Positions 23,752-31,819 are shown, counted from the first letter of the stretch. The stretch is 64,000 nucleotides of DNA from Bradyrhizobium genosp. L (GCF_015624485.1 NZ_CP061378.1:3782001-3846000); one strand, 5' to 3'. Notes: generated by a model not told the origin, from the sequence alone. Made by a program: numbers and translations.

Positions 23752-24118
23752 GCGTGCGCCTCAATTGGACCAGCCGCAGCGTCAACTGCCTGCGGTCTCC
23801 GATATGCCGGTCGACGAACCCTTGGAGTTGGGAGGGGACCGCAGTGCCGTCGAGATCGCATCTGCGCTGGATCTCGCGCGCGATGTCCTCCGACACGTCC
23901 TCGCTCCAGTGCTCCGCCGTGTTGAAGCCGATCACCCGGATCGGGTCGTGATATTCGCCGGATAACAGACTGGAGATCACCGTCTCGAGGTCCGTTGCCT
24001 CGACATCGGCCTCGCGCCAGGCGCGGCCGATCTGGCCGAAATCGTCGGCGACCAGGTAGACGGTCTGGTCGGTTGCCGGGACAATCGATGGAACCCAGCC
24101 GGTCCGGGTCATACGCAT
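23741..24118 (-). CDS. Conserved hypothetical protein, first gene of the inverted cassette
   Basis: A 125-residue protein from ATG 24118 (or 24112). It contains TVYLVADDFGQIGRAWREAD, then TDLETVISSLLSGEY, IRVIGFNTAEHWSEDVSEDIAREIQRRCD. I recall close relatives of unknown function in Bradyrhizobium genomes, so it may be host-derived. Its 3' end overlaps the HEPN-like gene, and together with the ligase gene they form a leftward transcription unit against the direction of the late genes. Confidence 0.75.
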   Translation of the reverse strand: MRMTRTGWVPSIVPATDQTVYLVADDFGQIGRAWREADVEATDLETVISSLLSGEYHDPIRVIGFNTAEHWSEDVSEDIAREIQRRCDLDGTAVPSQLQGFVDRHIGDRRQLTLRLVQLRRTHGY

Positions 24119-24256
24119 ACTCCACGCTACACGGGTGCCCCAAAGATAGGGGCGGCCGGCAGCGTTGTCGAATCGATCGCTGATATCCGAGCCGCCGTGT
24201 CGACCGCGCCGGCCAGCTATGCCCGGCCGGGCTTCCTCCTCGGTGACCGGCGGGGC

Positions 24257-24290
24257 GCCCGCGCGGGGCTGATCCGGCACCCGCGCGGGC
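24257..24290 (+). terminator. Strong GC hairpin
   Basis: GCCCGCGCGGG (24257-24267) and CCCGCGCGGGC (24280-24290) form a perfect 11-bp stem with a 12-base loop, in the gap between the inverted cassette and the next rightward gene. It could stop rightward transcription or insulate the cassette. No U-tract. Confidence 0.5.
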
Positions 24291-24326
24291 AACCCTTCCT
24301 CGATCCTCTAAAACCAGGTGTTGGAC

Positions 24327-25055
24327 ATGAAGAAGCGATTTCTGATTGCGGCTGGACTTGCGGTCGCTATCGCCACGGCGGCTCTGGCGCAGGCGATCAG
24401 CACCGGCAACGAGTTCGCCACCCAGACCGCCGGCAAGTCGGTCGTCGGCACCGTCCAGATGTTCTGGAATGCCGCGCTGGGCTACGCCCAGCCGGTCTCG
24501 TCCACCACGCCCTTGCCCGTGAGCGCGGGCACCGGGACCAATCTGGCGCCGTTTGCCGCCTATTCCAAGGCGACCATCGCCCGGCCGAACAACACCACGA
24601 CCTATACCGCCAACACCGGCTGGAACAACGCTACGTCGGCCGCGACCGGGTTCTTCTCGTTGACGACCGCCTGCCGCGTGAACGGCGGCCAGGTGCTGAT
24701 CCCGCGCATCGACATCTGGTCGAGTGCCAATCCGGCCACCAAGCTCACCGGCGTGGTGTGGCTGTTCAGCGCGGTGCCCGGCACCAACGTCTCGGACAAC
24801 GCGACCTTCACGATCGCCGCAGCAGACTTCGCCAACCTGACGGGCAGCGTTCAGGGCTTCGCGTTCACGCTCGGCAACGCGCAGACCAATTCCGGCGCCT
24901 CGAACAGCGGCGCGTCGCTGACCGGCACCACGTTCCAGGCGCAGTGCGCCTCCGGAACGACGACCATCACCGGCATGGTCGAGGTGACCAACGCCTATGT
25001 GCCGGCGGCCAATGAGGTGCTGACGGTCGGCGTGGCGACGATCGGCGCCAATTAG
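24327..25055 (+). CDS. Secreted or virion-associated phage protein with Sec signal
   Basis: A 242-residue protein from ATG 24327. Residues 1-22 (MKKRFLIAAGLAVAIATAALA) are a clear Sec signal peptide with cleavage after ALA. The mature part is Thr/Ser/Asn/Gly-rich and beta-like, with PFAAYSKATIARPNNTTTYTAN near the front and GTTTITGMVEVTNAYVPAANEV near the end. I recall the second half in phage proteins of unknown function, often near tail genes. It may be a fibre-like protein or a lysogenic conversion product exported by the host. Confidence 0.65.
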   Translation: MKKRFLIAAGLAVAIATAALAQAISTGNEFATQTAGKSVVGTVQMFWNAALGYAQPVSSTTPLPVSAGTGTNLAPFAAYSKATIARPNNTTTYTANTGWNNATSAATGFFSLTTACRVNGGQVLIPRIDIWSSANPATKLTGVVWLFSAVPGTNVSDNATFTIAAADFANLTGSVQGFAFTLGNAQTNSGASNSGASLTGTTFQAQCASGTTTITGMVEVTNAYVPAANEVLTVGVATIGAN

Positions 25056-25135
25056 CGAAGTCAGGCTTGGTTCACCGAACCGCTGCCGTCTTATCGACAA
25101 CGGTGCGGTCATCATGAAGCGCGGGGATTTTCACC

Positions 25136-25438
25136 ATGGGTCAGAAGACGATTGGTGTTCGTGTGATGCCAAACGCTTCAGGCTACCTGGATGCGTCGGA
25201 AATCGACAAGCCGAGCCGATATGGTCGTGCGACCGCGGAGCGCGTGAAGAATACGCGATCAGGTTGGTGGCAGGTCACTGCGCCCGATGGGACAGTCGGT
25301 TCTCTGAATCCGGCTGTTCACCAAATTGAAGAACACGATGACGGCACCATAACGGTGTCGCCCTCGCTTGACTACGGAAAGCGCAAGCCGGGCGCGTGGC
25401 ACGGGTGGCTCCGCCGCGGCGTCTTTGACGAGTGCTGA
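25136..25438 (+). CDS. Hypothetical protein
   Basis: A 100-residue protein with ATG 25136. It contains RSGWWQVTAPDGTVGSLNP, DGTITVSPS and a WHGWLRRGVFDE end. The final HGWLxxGVF pattern resembles short proteins of unknown function in phages and bacteria (possibly the DUF6527 group; not certain). It has no signal peptide, unlike its neighbours. Confidence 0.6.
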   Translation: MGQKTIGVRVMPNASGYLDASEIDKPSRYGRATAERVKNTRSGWWQVTAPDGTVGSLNPAVHQIEEHDDGTITVSPSLDYGKRKPGAWHGWLRRGVFDEC

Positions 25439-25534
25439 CAAGCACACTGCCAGCGCACGGATGGAAGAGCGGCTTGCTCCGCTGCGCATAGTCCAAAGCA
25501 TTTTCTTCCTTCGATCAGACAGAGACCTCACGAC

Positions 25535-25888
25535 ATGCTGAAGCATCTGTTGCTCGGCGCGATCGCGCTTGCGCTCATCATCGCGCCAGCGCTCGCCCGC
25601 GACCCCGACGGCCGCTACGCCAATTCACCGCTGAAGCCCTGGTTCGAGCAACTGTCCTCGAAGGGCGGCGGCCGCTGCTGCTCGGATGCCGACGGCACGG
25701 CGCTGTCCGACGTCGACTGGGAGACTCATGACGGACACTACCGCGTCCGGCTCGACGGCCAGTGGGTCGACGTCCCCGACGACACGGTCATCACCGAGCC
25801 GAACCGCTACGGTCGCACGATGGTGTGGCCGTTCTATCTCGACGGCCGCCCCGTAGTCCGATGCTTCATGCCCGGGAGCATGACCTGA
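25535..25888 (+). CDS. Exported small Cys-containing protein
   Basis: A 117-residue protein with a Sec signal peptide (LLLGAIALALIIAPALA, cleavage about residue 21). The mature part has KPWFEQLSSKGGGRCCSDADG, WETHDGHYRVRLDGQWVDVPDD and RTMVWPFYLDGRPVVRCFMPG. The CC pair and a third Cys near the end suggest disulphides in the periplasm. I recall relatives in Bradyrhizobium prophages without known function. The stop shares one base with the ATG of the SGNH gene (TGATG), so the two are co-translated. Confidence 0.7.
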   Translation: MLKHLLLGAIALALIIAPALARDPDGRYANSPLKPWFEQLSSKGGGRCCSDADGTALSDVDWETHDGHYRVRLDGQWVDVPDDTVITEPNRYGRTMVWPFYLDGRPVVRCFMPGSMT

Positions 25889-27960
25889 TGGCAAAGCGCA
25901 AAGGCATCACCCGGCGCGAGCTCGTCACCGGCGTCGCGGCGCTCGCGGCATATTCCCAGATCGGGGAGGCGGAGGCGTTCCCGCCGAACAAGTTCGTCAC
26001 TCTCCTTGGGGGAGCTCGCACGCCGTCCTGGCTACCGGCGGGATTCGCCGGAGCTCTGAACTTCCAGACCCAGCAAGCTTATGTCGTCGGTCAGGGATAC
26101 ATCCCTTTCAGCCCACTGCTCACGACCGCGCGCACGACGCCTGAGCTTGTCACCGACTACAATGGCAACGTCACCGTCGTAGGTAATAATACCGCAGCGA
26201 TTTCAAATGCTGGCCTTCAAATCTATGGTGCAACGACGAACGTTGTTCTTTGGAACAACGATGGCACCAACGCCGCGTGGACGAAAACCAACTGCACGGC
26301 GGCTCTTGATCAGCCTGCGGTCACCAGCGACCAAACACCGAATACGGCCACGAGCCTGACGGCAACCGGGGCCAATGCGACGTGCCTGCAGTCGATCACG
26401 CTGGCTTCCTCGGCGCGCTTCCATACAGCCTACGTGAAGCGCATGGTTGGCTCTGGCGAGATCGACATGACGATGGACGGCGGGGCCACATGGTGGCCCG
26501 TGACGCCGTATCTCAACTCGAGCGGCTATACCCGTCTTTCAATCCCCGGCAAGACGCTCGCCAATCCGCAGGTCGGCTTTCGGATCGTCACAAACGGCGA
26601 CAAGATCGCCTTCGGTCTCGTCCAGAACGAGAATCATAATTTCCCGTCGCCCGCCATCCCGACGACCAGTGCGGCCGTCACCCGTAACCAGGATGTCATC
26701 ACGGGAACGGCCGCGCTCAGAGCGCTGATTTCTCCGACCACTGGCACCATCTACGAGGCCTATGGGACGACCTACGCGCCACCGGCCGGGATTTGGTCTC
26801 TCTCGGACGGCACGACCAGCAATCGAATGGATGTTCGTTCGAACCAGACAGGGCTGGCGGGTTCGTTCATCACGGTCGGTGGCGTCCAGCAGTCCGGCAT
26901 CAATGTCGGCTCTCAAGGCTCGCCGGGCTCGATTGCTGCGGCTGTGATGTCCTATACAACCGGATCGCAACAACTCGCGGTCAACGGGGCGCTTGCAACA
27001 CCGGGAACGCCAGGCTCGATTTTTGCGTCGCCGACCACGATGCATTTCGGTCAGCTCGCAGGTAACACCAATCCGCTTCAGAATAATCTTCTTGTCTTTG
27101 CATGGTCGGCCTCGGCTTTGAACGGCGCCGCTGCCCAGGCAATGAGCGCACAGGCCTACTTCTCGCTGCCCGCGAATACGATCTTTTGTTGGGGCGACAG
27201 CCTTACCGCCGGTACGGAGGATGGCACCAACATCACCTATCCGAACGTGCTCTCGACGCTGTATGCCCCGGCGCGGCTGACAGAGAATATGGGGGTTGGT
27301 GGGCAGCCGAGTACTGCGATTGTCGGTCGCTTTCTAGCCGCCCCGTTCACATGGAATTACAACTCGGTCCTCTGGCTTGGCCGCAACAACACGAGCCAGG
27401 GATCGACGGTTCAAGCCGATATCGCATCTATGGTCGCCAAGCTCGGCCTTAGTCGATCCCTTGTGCTTGCGGTGCTCAATGGTGAGGGTGAAGGATCCAG
27501 CTCCGGCACGGTCTACAATAACATCACGGCACTCAATGCGGCGCTGTCGTCCACCTACGGCGCGCGTTATCTGGACGTGCGCAGCATGCTCGTGGCAGCC
27601 TATAACCCAGCAAATCCAGTCGACGTCATCGATCACACCAACGATATTCCGCCGTTCAGCCTCCGTGCGATCGATGTGACGGGAACGATATCGACAGCAA
27701 CCGTCAATCCAACCGATACCGCGTTCTCCGTCTCGGTCAGCGGGTTGGCCGCGAACTTCATTCTGACGGTCGGCACTGAATATATCTATGTGAACGCTGT
27801 CTCCGGAACATCCATCACGAGTTGCGTCAGGGGCTACGCCGGGACGACTGCCGGGACGTATTCTTCAGGACAGACGTTCAGCGGGACGGACAACATTCAC
27901 CTCAGCGCAGCCGGCTACGCCCTGGTGGCGCAATGGGTGGCGGCTGCTGCGGGTTATTGA
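25888..27960 (+). CDS. SGNH/GDSL hydrolase tail-type protein with Tat-like signal
   Basis: A 690-residue protein. Residues 1-30 carry a twin-arginine pattern (KGITRRELVTG) with a hydrophobic core and AEA end, a likely Tat signal. Residues ~75-300 form a beta-rich region typical of phage head-binding or carbohydrate-binding parts (DQPAVTSDQTPNTATSLTATG, a concanavalin-like fold). The hydrolase follows: block I CWGDSLTAG with nucleophile Ser438, block II NMGVGGQPS, block III LGRNN, and block V DNIHLSAAGY with Asp668/His671. Between blocks III and V, about residues 597-665, there is an inserted beta module (GTISTATVNPTDTAF... TEYIYVNAV... VRGYAGTTAG). It likely removes acetyl groups from surface polysaccharide. 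Confidence 0.78.
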   Translation: MAKRKGITRRELVTGVAALAAYSQIGEAEAFPPNKFVTLLGGARTPSWLPAGFAGALNFQTQQAYVVGQGYIPFSPLLTTARTTPELVTDYNGNVTVVGNNTAAISNAGLQIYGATTNVVLWNNDGTNAAWTKTNCTAALDQPAVTSDQTPNTATSLTATGANATCLQSITLASSARFHTAYVKRMVGSGEIDMTMDGGATWWPVTPYLNSSGYTRLSIPGKTLANPQVGFRIVTNGDKIAFGLVQNENHNFPSPAIPTTSAAVTRNQDVITGTAALRALISPTTGTIYEAYGTTYAPPAGIWSLSDGTTSNRMDVRSNQTGLAGSFITVGGVQQSGINVGSQGSPGSIAAAVMSYTTGSQQLAVNGALATPGTPGSIFASPTTMHFGQLAGNTNPLQNNLLVFAWSASALNGAAAQAMSAQAYFSLPANTIFCWGDSLTAGTEDGTNITYPNVLSTLYAPARLTENMGVGGQPSTAIVGRFLAAPFTWNYNSVLWLGRNNTSQGSTVQADIASMVAKLGLSRSLVLAVLNGEGEGSSSGTVYNNITALNAALSSTYGARYLDVRSMLVAAYNPANPVDVIDHTNDIPPFSLRAIDVTGTISTATVNPTDTAFSVSVSGLAANFILTVGTEYIYVNAVSGTSITSCVRGYAGTTAGTYSSGQTFSGTDNIHLSAAGYALVAQWVAAAAGY

Positions 27961-28102
27961 GGTCGGTATCCTCCGCAAACGCCACGCCCTCCGGATCGTG
28001 CACAGCAAGCCACGCCTGTGCTTCATCCTCGGTCTCGAACCGCTTGAAGCGCTCGGGATCGTCCGGGGCTTTGGAGGTGTCTTCGTAGACCCTGACTTTC
28101 AT
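27902..28102 (-). CDS. Small protein, last gene of the leftward operon
   Basis: A 66-residue protein with a GGAG ribosome site. MKVRVYEDTSKAP...FKRFETEDEAQAWLAVHDPEGVAFAE has a normal globular look and I recall similar short proteins in Bradyrhizobium. Its 3' end overlaps the end of the convergent SGNH gene by 59 bases. Function unknown. Confidence 0.6.
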   Translation of the reverse strand: MKVRVYEDTSKAPDDPERFKRFETEDEAQAWLAVHDPEGVAFAEDTDLNNPQQPPPIAPPGRSRLR

Positions 28103-28158
28103 CGGATGATCTCCGGAAAATGCGAAGCCCTCCCGCCCGAAGGCGAGAGGGCCTATGG

Positions 28159-28416
28159 TTAGCCCACATTGAGGCGCTTGTTAGTTTCCTTGACGTAGGC
28201 ATCTGGGTCGTCCTGGCCGCCGCGATCGATCCACCTCTCGTACTCTTCTCCCATCGCTGGCTTGCCGTCACGTCCATGGAAGCGGACGAGATAACGTTCT
28301 TCGCCGGGCGAGTCGGTGGGCTTGAGTACGGTCGCGCGGCCTTCGAATATCAGCCCCTTGTTCACCGACATCTGAAACACATTAACGACGTCGCCCTTCT
28401 TGTGAAGATGCTTCAC
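28159..28416 (-). CDS. Small phage protein
   Basis: An 85-residue protein from GTG 28416 with GGAGA upstream. It begins MKHLHKKGDVVNVFQ, then VNKGLIFEGRATVLKPTDSPGEERYLVRFHG, and ends WIDRGGQDDPDAYVKETNKRLN. The first two thirds look like a small beta-barrel (SH3-like) that reads a modified motif VxF/Y. Function unknown. Confidence 0.6.
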   Translation of the reverse strand: MKHLHKKGDVVNVFQMSVNKGLIFEGRATVLKPTDSPGEERYLVRFHGRDGKPAMGEEYERWIDRGGQDDPDAYVKETNKRLNVG

Positions 28417-28654
28417 GATAGTTCTCCATTTTCAAACAGCCCGCACTTCCCGAGTGCGTGAGAACATCGTAGCAAATCGACTTTCGCCAACTTGGCAGTT
28501 TCAGCCGTTTCGGCTCTGTGATGTCCTTTGAAAATAGGGGTTGCGTGCATTTCCGAAAATCAGTTGACGCGGCAAAAATAGAGGCGGCGCGCATGATTGC
28601 GCGAGGTCACACTCGGATTTGGCGCCACTGTACCCTGCAACAATTTGTGAATCA

Positions 28655-28936
28655 TCATCGGATGATCCTATAGCCTTTGACCGCCTTCTTTCTCGGCGCC
28701 CGCGGCTCCTCCGGCTGCCCGTGGTTGATCGCCCTCAGCATGAACATCCACGCAAACAGCACCCATCCTTGCTCTCGTTCTGCGGCCTTGATCAGGTGCT
28801 CTACGGCGTCCTGCCAGTGGGGTTGCTGCTGCTGGGCCTTGGGTAGCGAGAGGATGTGGTCGGCGGCCTCCTGGAGCGTCCTGAGCGTCTTGCCGGGCAG
28901 TTCGATCGGGTCGGTGAACTCGCGGGACCAGGTCAT
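28655..28936 (-). CDS. Conserved hypothetical small protein
   Basis: A 93-residue helical protein from ATG 28936, which overlaps the stop of the upstream gene (ATGA). MTWSREFTDPIELPGKTLRTLQEAADHILSLPKA is a pattern I recall in many Bradyrhizobium and Rhizobiales genomes, as part of chromosomal and prophage genes. The end is basic (RAPRKKAVKGYRIIR). Function unknown. Confidence 0.75.
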   Translation of the reverse strand: MTWSREFTDPIELPGKTLRTLQEAADHILSLPKAQQQQPHWQDAVEHLIKAAEREQGWVLFAWMFMLRAINHGQPEEPRAPRKKAVKGYRIIR

Positions 28937-29178
28937 CCACGCACCGGCCCCCATTTCTGCCTCGGGAAGTCCGGCCGGATATCGGCACCGCGGCGGTGAC
29001 ATTCCTTGCACGTGAACCTGGGCTCGAGATCGGACAGCCGGACGTCATCCGGCCATTGGTCCACCTCTGCCGGCGCCAGCTCGACGGAATGGCTACACCT
29101 GTGGTCCGAGCAATAGACCAGCAGGCCGCGCACGCCCGATTGCCGCATTTCCCCGAGGGTGATCTTTTGTTCCGCCAT
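28933..29178 (-). CDS. Small zinc-ribbon-like protein
   Basis: An 81-residue protein. LLVYCSDHRCSHSVEL gives a C-x4-C, and FTCKECHRRGADIRPDF gives C-x2-C, so four Cys can bind zinc. The RWPDDVRLSDLEPRF-like core is widespread in Bradyrhizobium small proteins as I recall. It is translationally coupled to the next gene. Role unknown; perhaps nucleic-acid or protein binding. Confidence 0.75.
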   Translation of the reverse strand: MAEQKITLGEMRQSGVRGLLVYCSDHRCSHSVELAPAEVDQWPDDVRLSDLEPRFTCKECHRRGADIRPDFPRQKWGPVRG

Positions 29179-29335
29179 CCCCGCAGGCTATCAGGCCGCG
29201 GGCGGCGTGAGGAGCCTGTGTGGGCGGCTTGTTTCCGGTGCCGCCGCCCCGAGCACCTGACAAATCGTCTTGGTCAGTAAACCAAAGGGAGAAACCTGAC
29301 GGCCGACGATCCGGAACTGGTGATGGCGCGCCCCC

Positions 29336-29539
29336 TCAGGGAGAGCGTGGAGGGGATGGTAACTCGTCTTTTGAGTAGGGTCCTTTATCGACTTGCGTCC
29401 TCGTGAGCCTGCATCCGTCTCCACACCTTCGACCATCCGCAGTCCGATCGAAGCGCCCCCCGCAAACTTCGCAGACCTGATTGACTCTGGCTAATCCTCG
29501 TGCTCGCCGTATCTCGGTAGGCGTCCTGTTGTCTGCCAT
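29336..29539 (-). CDS. Small zinc-motif protein
   Basis: A 67-residue protein from ATG 29539 with a GGAGGGGG ribosome site. EIRRARGLARVNQVCEVCGGRF has C-x2-C, followed by RRCGDGCRLTR with two more Cys, a likely small zinc finger. The 157-bp gap downstream holds nothing I can support. Function unknown. Confidence 0.6.
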   Translation of the reverse strand: MADNRTPTEIRRARGLARVNQVCEVCGGRFDRTADGRRCGDGCRLTRTQVDKGPYSKDELPSPPRSP

Positions 29540-29556
29540 GCCCCCTCCATCTTGGC

Positions 29557-29847
29557 TTAGGACTGTTGTAGTTCTTCGCAGGATCGAACGCGTGCGCGGT
29601 GAGGCGAGATCGATCTATATGATCCGTCATGTGCGATATAGCGGCAACCGGCTCCAGGTCGAGCCAGACAATAGGGGCACTGTACTTTGAAATATTCGCT
29701 GTTCTTTGTCGGCGTTGGCGGCTTGGTAATGGCCGCCAACGCGGCTCGCGCGACATCGCGCTCAGCCTCGCCTATGGCTGTATTTAGCCCCAGCTTTGCT
29801 ACAATAGCCATCGCGACGCGATTTATCGTTGCAAGGTCGTAGATCAT
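29557..29847 (-). CDS. Zinc-finger protein of unknown function
   Basis: A 96-residue protein; ATG 29847 has AGGGAG upstream (an earlier ATG 29868 lacks one). The N-terminal half is helical (LATINRVAMAIVAKLG, GEAERDVARAALAAI). The C-terminal half, QCPYCLARPGAGCRYIAHDG followed by PHRARV, matches a C-x2-C...C...H-x-R zinc finger seen in phage and actinobacterial small proteins. Probably nucleic-acid binding. Confidence 0.65.
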   Translation of the reverse strand: MIYDLATINRVAMAIVAKLGLNTAIGEAERDVARAALAAITKPPTPTKNSEYFKVQCPYCLARPGAGCRYIAHDGSYRSISPHRARVRSCEELQQS

Positions 29848-29873
29848 TCCGCACTCCCTGCTCACCAAAGTCG

Positions 29874-30047
29874 TTAGGGGTTGCTCGCTCTAATTTTCTT
29901 CGGAATTGGCGGCTGGCCTGATTTAAGGCCGAGTCTATATGTCCTAGCTTGGACGGAACCTCGCGGCCAACCGACGTGGGGCCGATTGCCCCAATAAGCC
30001 TCGAGGGCTGCGACGCACATCTTTTCTGTGATCGGTATGTTGTCCAC
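29874..30047 (-). CDS. Very small protein
   Basis: A 57-residue frame from GTG 30047 with a GAGGAGG ribosome site nine bases upstream, ending TAA 29874-29876. It reads MDNIPITEKMCVAALEAYWGNRP, then a basic end (IPKKIRASNP). Position within the leftward operon and the strong ribosome site support it. Function unknown. Confidence 0.55.
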   Translation of the reverse strand: MDNIPITEKMCVAALEAYWGNRPHVGWPRGSVQARTYRLGLKSGQPPIPKKIRASNP

Positions 30048-30065
30048 GTCGCGCCTCCTCGGGTT

Positions 30066-30239
30066 CTACTGAAGTACGCTGCGGGTCTTGACGCCGGGAC
30101 CCATAAGCAGTTCGCCGTTGTCGTCGTGATATTCCCACCACAGGGTTTCCAGCCGATCGAGATCGCTTCTCTTCCAGCCGATCTGCAGACAGTAGGCGAG
30201 CCAGCGGGCGCAGGCCATGATCGCTTTCTTCTTCGGCAT
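30066..30239 (-). CDS. Very small phage protein
   Basis: A 57-residue frame whose ATG follows the previous stop directly (TGAATG) and which ends TAG 30066-30068. MPKKKAIMACARWLAYCLQIGWK and LDRLETLWWEYHDDNGELL give a helical, amphipathic protein. The junction with the upstream gene argues for coupling. Function unknown. Confidence 0.6.
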   Translation of the reverse strand: MPKKKAIMACARWLAYCLQIGWKRSDLDRLETLWWEYHDDNGELLMGPGVKTRSVLQ

Positions 30240-30482
30240 TCAATCCCCCTCCCGCGAGTTTCCCACAGGACTGGCCGGCCGCTGCACCAGATCGAGAAGC
30301 CGTTCTATCTTCCTCGAAACGGAAACCCATTCGGACGCCGGTATGCGCCAGACGTCCTCAAACGAGATGGTGGGCTCCGATTCCTCGGTTTCCTGTTCGA
30401 TTGTGACCGTCACCTTGAAGCCGCTGCCGTCGCTGTACGGAGCGAAGCCGGACTTCGAATAGAAGAACTTTTCGTCACCCAT
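30240..30482 (-). CDS. Small phage protein
   Basis: An 80-residue protein from ATG 30482, overlapping the DUF551-type gene by eight bases. MGDEKFFYSKSGFAPYSDGSGFKV...EPTISFEDVWRIPASEWVSV suggests a small alpha/beta protein. No family recognised. Confidence 0.6.
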   Translation of the reverse strand: MGDEKFFYSKSGFAPYSDGSGFKVTVTIEQETEESEPTISFEDVWRIPASEWVSVSRKIERLLDLVQRPASPVGNSREGD

Positions 30483-30873
30483 TGCCGCCCTCCGTGCTCG
30501 GTGAGGAGATGGCACCGGGCCGCACTGGCAGACGCTTCCAATGCGTAAAGGCTCGAATGTGAAACGTCGGGCCGTCCGAAGTCGCAAGGCGCCACTCGGT
30601 TTCATCGTTGTCGTCATCCCAGAAGACAACCTGATGGAAGCCATCTAGCAATCGGTCGTCGCAGACGAGATAAGCCTCACCGTCCCTTGGGAAGGTTTCG
30701 ATCGGCTGCCAGTCACCGCCCGTCTGCTCGGATGACCGAGCAACCCCCGTCAGCAAATCTTCAATCACCTCAGCGATCGATTGCCGAACCGTGTTCGGGA
30801 CGCGCTGCAGACTGGCGTCCGGTTTGCGGAGCGCGTCGATGGCGCGGTTCGCTCTTTCGACATCAATCTGCAT
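30475..30873 (-). CDS. DUF551-like phage protein
   Basis: A 132-residue protein from ATG 30873. The C-terminal half carries DWQPIETFPRDGEAYLVCDD and FTHWKRLPVRP, the hallmarks of DUF551, a domain common in small phage early proteins. The N-terminal half is a helical region (ANRAIDALRKPDASLQRVPNTV). It overlaps both neighbours by a few bases. Confidence 0.75.
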   Translation of the reverse strand: MQIDVERANRAIDALRKPDASLQRVPNTVRQSIAEVIEDLLTGVARSSEQTGGDWQPIETFPRDGEAYLVCDDRLLDGFHQVVFWDDDNDETEWRLATSDGPTFHIRAFTHWKRLPVRPGAISSPSTEGGNG

Positions 30874-31426
30874 TGCGGGCCTCCGCAAACTTGCGACGAA
30901 GCTCTTCACGCCGAGCATCTTCCTGCGCCTGCGCTTCCGGAGTGAGCTTGAACATCGCGACGCCGCTCGATGTCGGGTAAATGTCGCCGCCGTCCGAAAC
31001 CATGTAGAGGCCGTCAGGCCACTTGCCCTGGTAGTAGCAATCGAAGATTCCGGTCGAGCCGAGTTCGATCACTTTGAAGTCGGAGCCGTCCTTCGGGCAA
31101 TACTGCGGCTCTCTCCAGCCCAGTTCCCTTAGCCTTTGATGAGCGTCCCATAGAGCCGCGATAGCAGCCTTCTCGTCCGGCATTTGCTCGGCGCGTTTGG
31201 TCTCCGCTGTCTTGGCGTGCTGCCATAGGGCGTCGGCCTCGGCTCGCGTCAGCGGCTCATGCCGCAGAATTGGCATGCCGTTATGATCGCGGCGCTCAGT
31301 GTCGAAGGTTTTGTGCCCGACGATATCGTCAGGTCCTTGGGCGATGAACATATTGCAGGTGTCGGCGGTGTCCATGCTGTGTTCCCCCAGCGCTCGGTTG
31401 CACATACGGCAAACCTCATCTGTCAT
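30863..31426 (-). CDS. Phage protein with N-terminal Cys motif
   Basis: A 187-residue protein. VCRMCNRALGEHS...ADTCNMF could bind zinc (C-x2-C plus Cys). The C-terminal part, AALWDAHQRLRELGWREPQYCPKDGSDFKVIELGSTG with DGLYMVSDGGDIYPTSSG, resembles a short domain shared by rhizobial prophage proteins. It overlaps the next gene by 11 bases. Function unknown. Confidence 0.7.
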   Translation of the reverse strand: MTDEVCRMCNRALGEHSMDTADTCNMFIAQGPDDIVGHKTFDTERRDHNGMPILRHEPLTRAEADALWQHAKTAETKRAEQMPDEKAAIAALWDAHQRLRELGWREPQYCPKDGSDFKVIELGSTGIFDCYYQGKWPDGLYMVSDGGDIYPTSSGVAMFKLTPEAQAQEDARREELRRKFAEARNAD

Positions 31427-31465
31427 GATCCTATCCCCGATCTCTCCGAATGACCGTTGCGGCCA

Positions 31466-31819
31466 TCAGCCAACTTGTGCGATCTGGATGGCTCGATCGA
31501 ACATTGCCATCGCCTGCGAATGACCCTTGTCGTTCTCTTCGTGAGGCCACGAGCTGCCCTGTTCTTTGGCCGCGAGTTCCAGCAGTTTGTATGCCGAAGA
31601 ATTTTCAGCGACTTTGATGTTCGTGCCGGAGACAACAGCAAGAGCTCCGATCGAGCAGAAACTGACAGCGCCCGCCTCGTCGAAACGAACCCATGAGTGA
31701 TTGATGTCTCTCGCGTACTCGCCGCATGTCCAGTGCTCCGGGTTCGCTATGATATCTTTCGCCTTGCGGAGGATGGTAACGACGTCGTTCTTGGTGGCCC
31801 AATTCGGATCGTAAAGCAT
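31466..31819 (-). CDS. DUF6197-type protein
   Basis: A 117-residue helical protein from ATG 31819 with a TAGGAG ribosome site. ILRKAKDIIANPEHWTCGEYARDINH, then VSFCSIGALAVVSG and MAMFDRAIQIA, fits the DUF6197 family found in phages and actinobacteria. The function of that family is not known to me. Confidence 0.75.
   Translation of the reverse strand: MLYDPNWATKNDVVTILRKAKDIIANPEHWTCGEYARDINHSWVRFDEAGAVSFCSIGALAVVSGTNIKVAENSSAYKLLELAAKEQGSSWPHEENDKGHSQAMAMFDRAIQIAQVG

Noticed and set aside
28382..28594. 70-residue minus-strand frame
   Set aside because: It overlaps the start of a better supported gene at 28416, has no ribosome site and an unconvincing composition.
29191..29436. 81-residue minus-strand frame
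   Set aside because: It overlaps the better 29336-29539 gene, which has a strong ribosome site and Cys pairs. This frame shows neither.
29944..30330. 128-residue minus-strand frame
   Set aside because: Arg/Ser-rich shadow. Two short genes with good ribosome sites (30066-30239 and 29874-30047) explain the same DNA in other frames.
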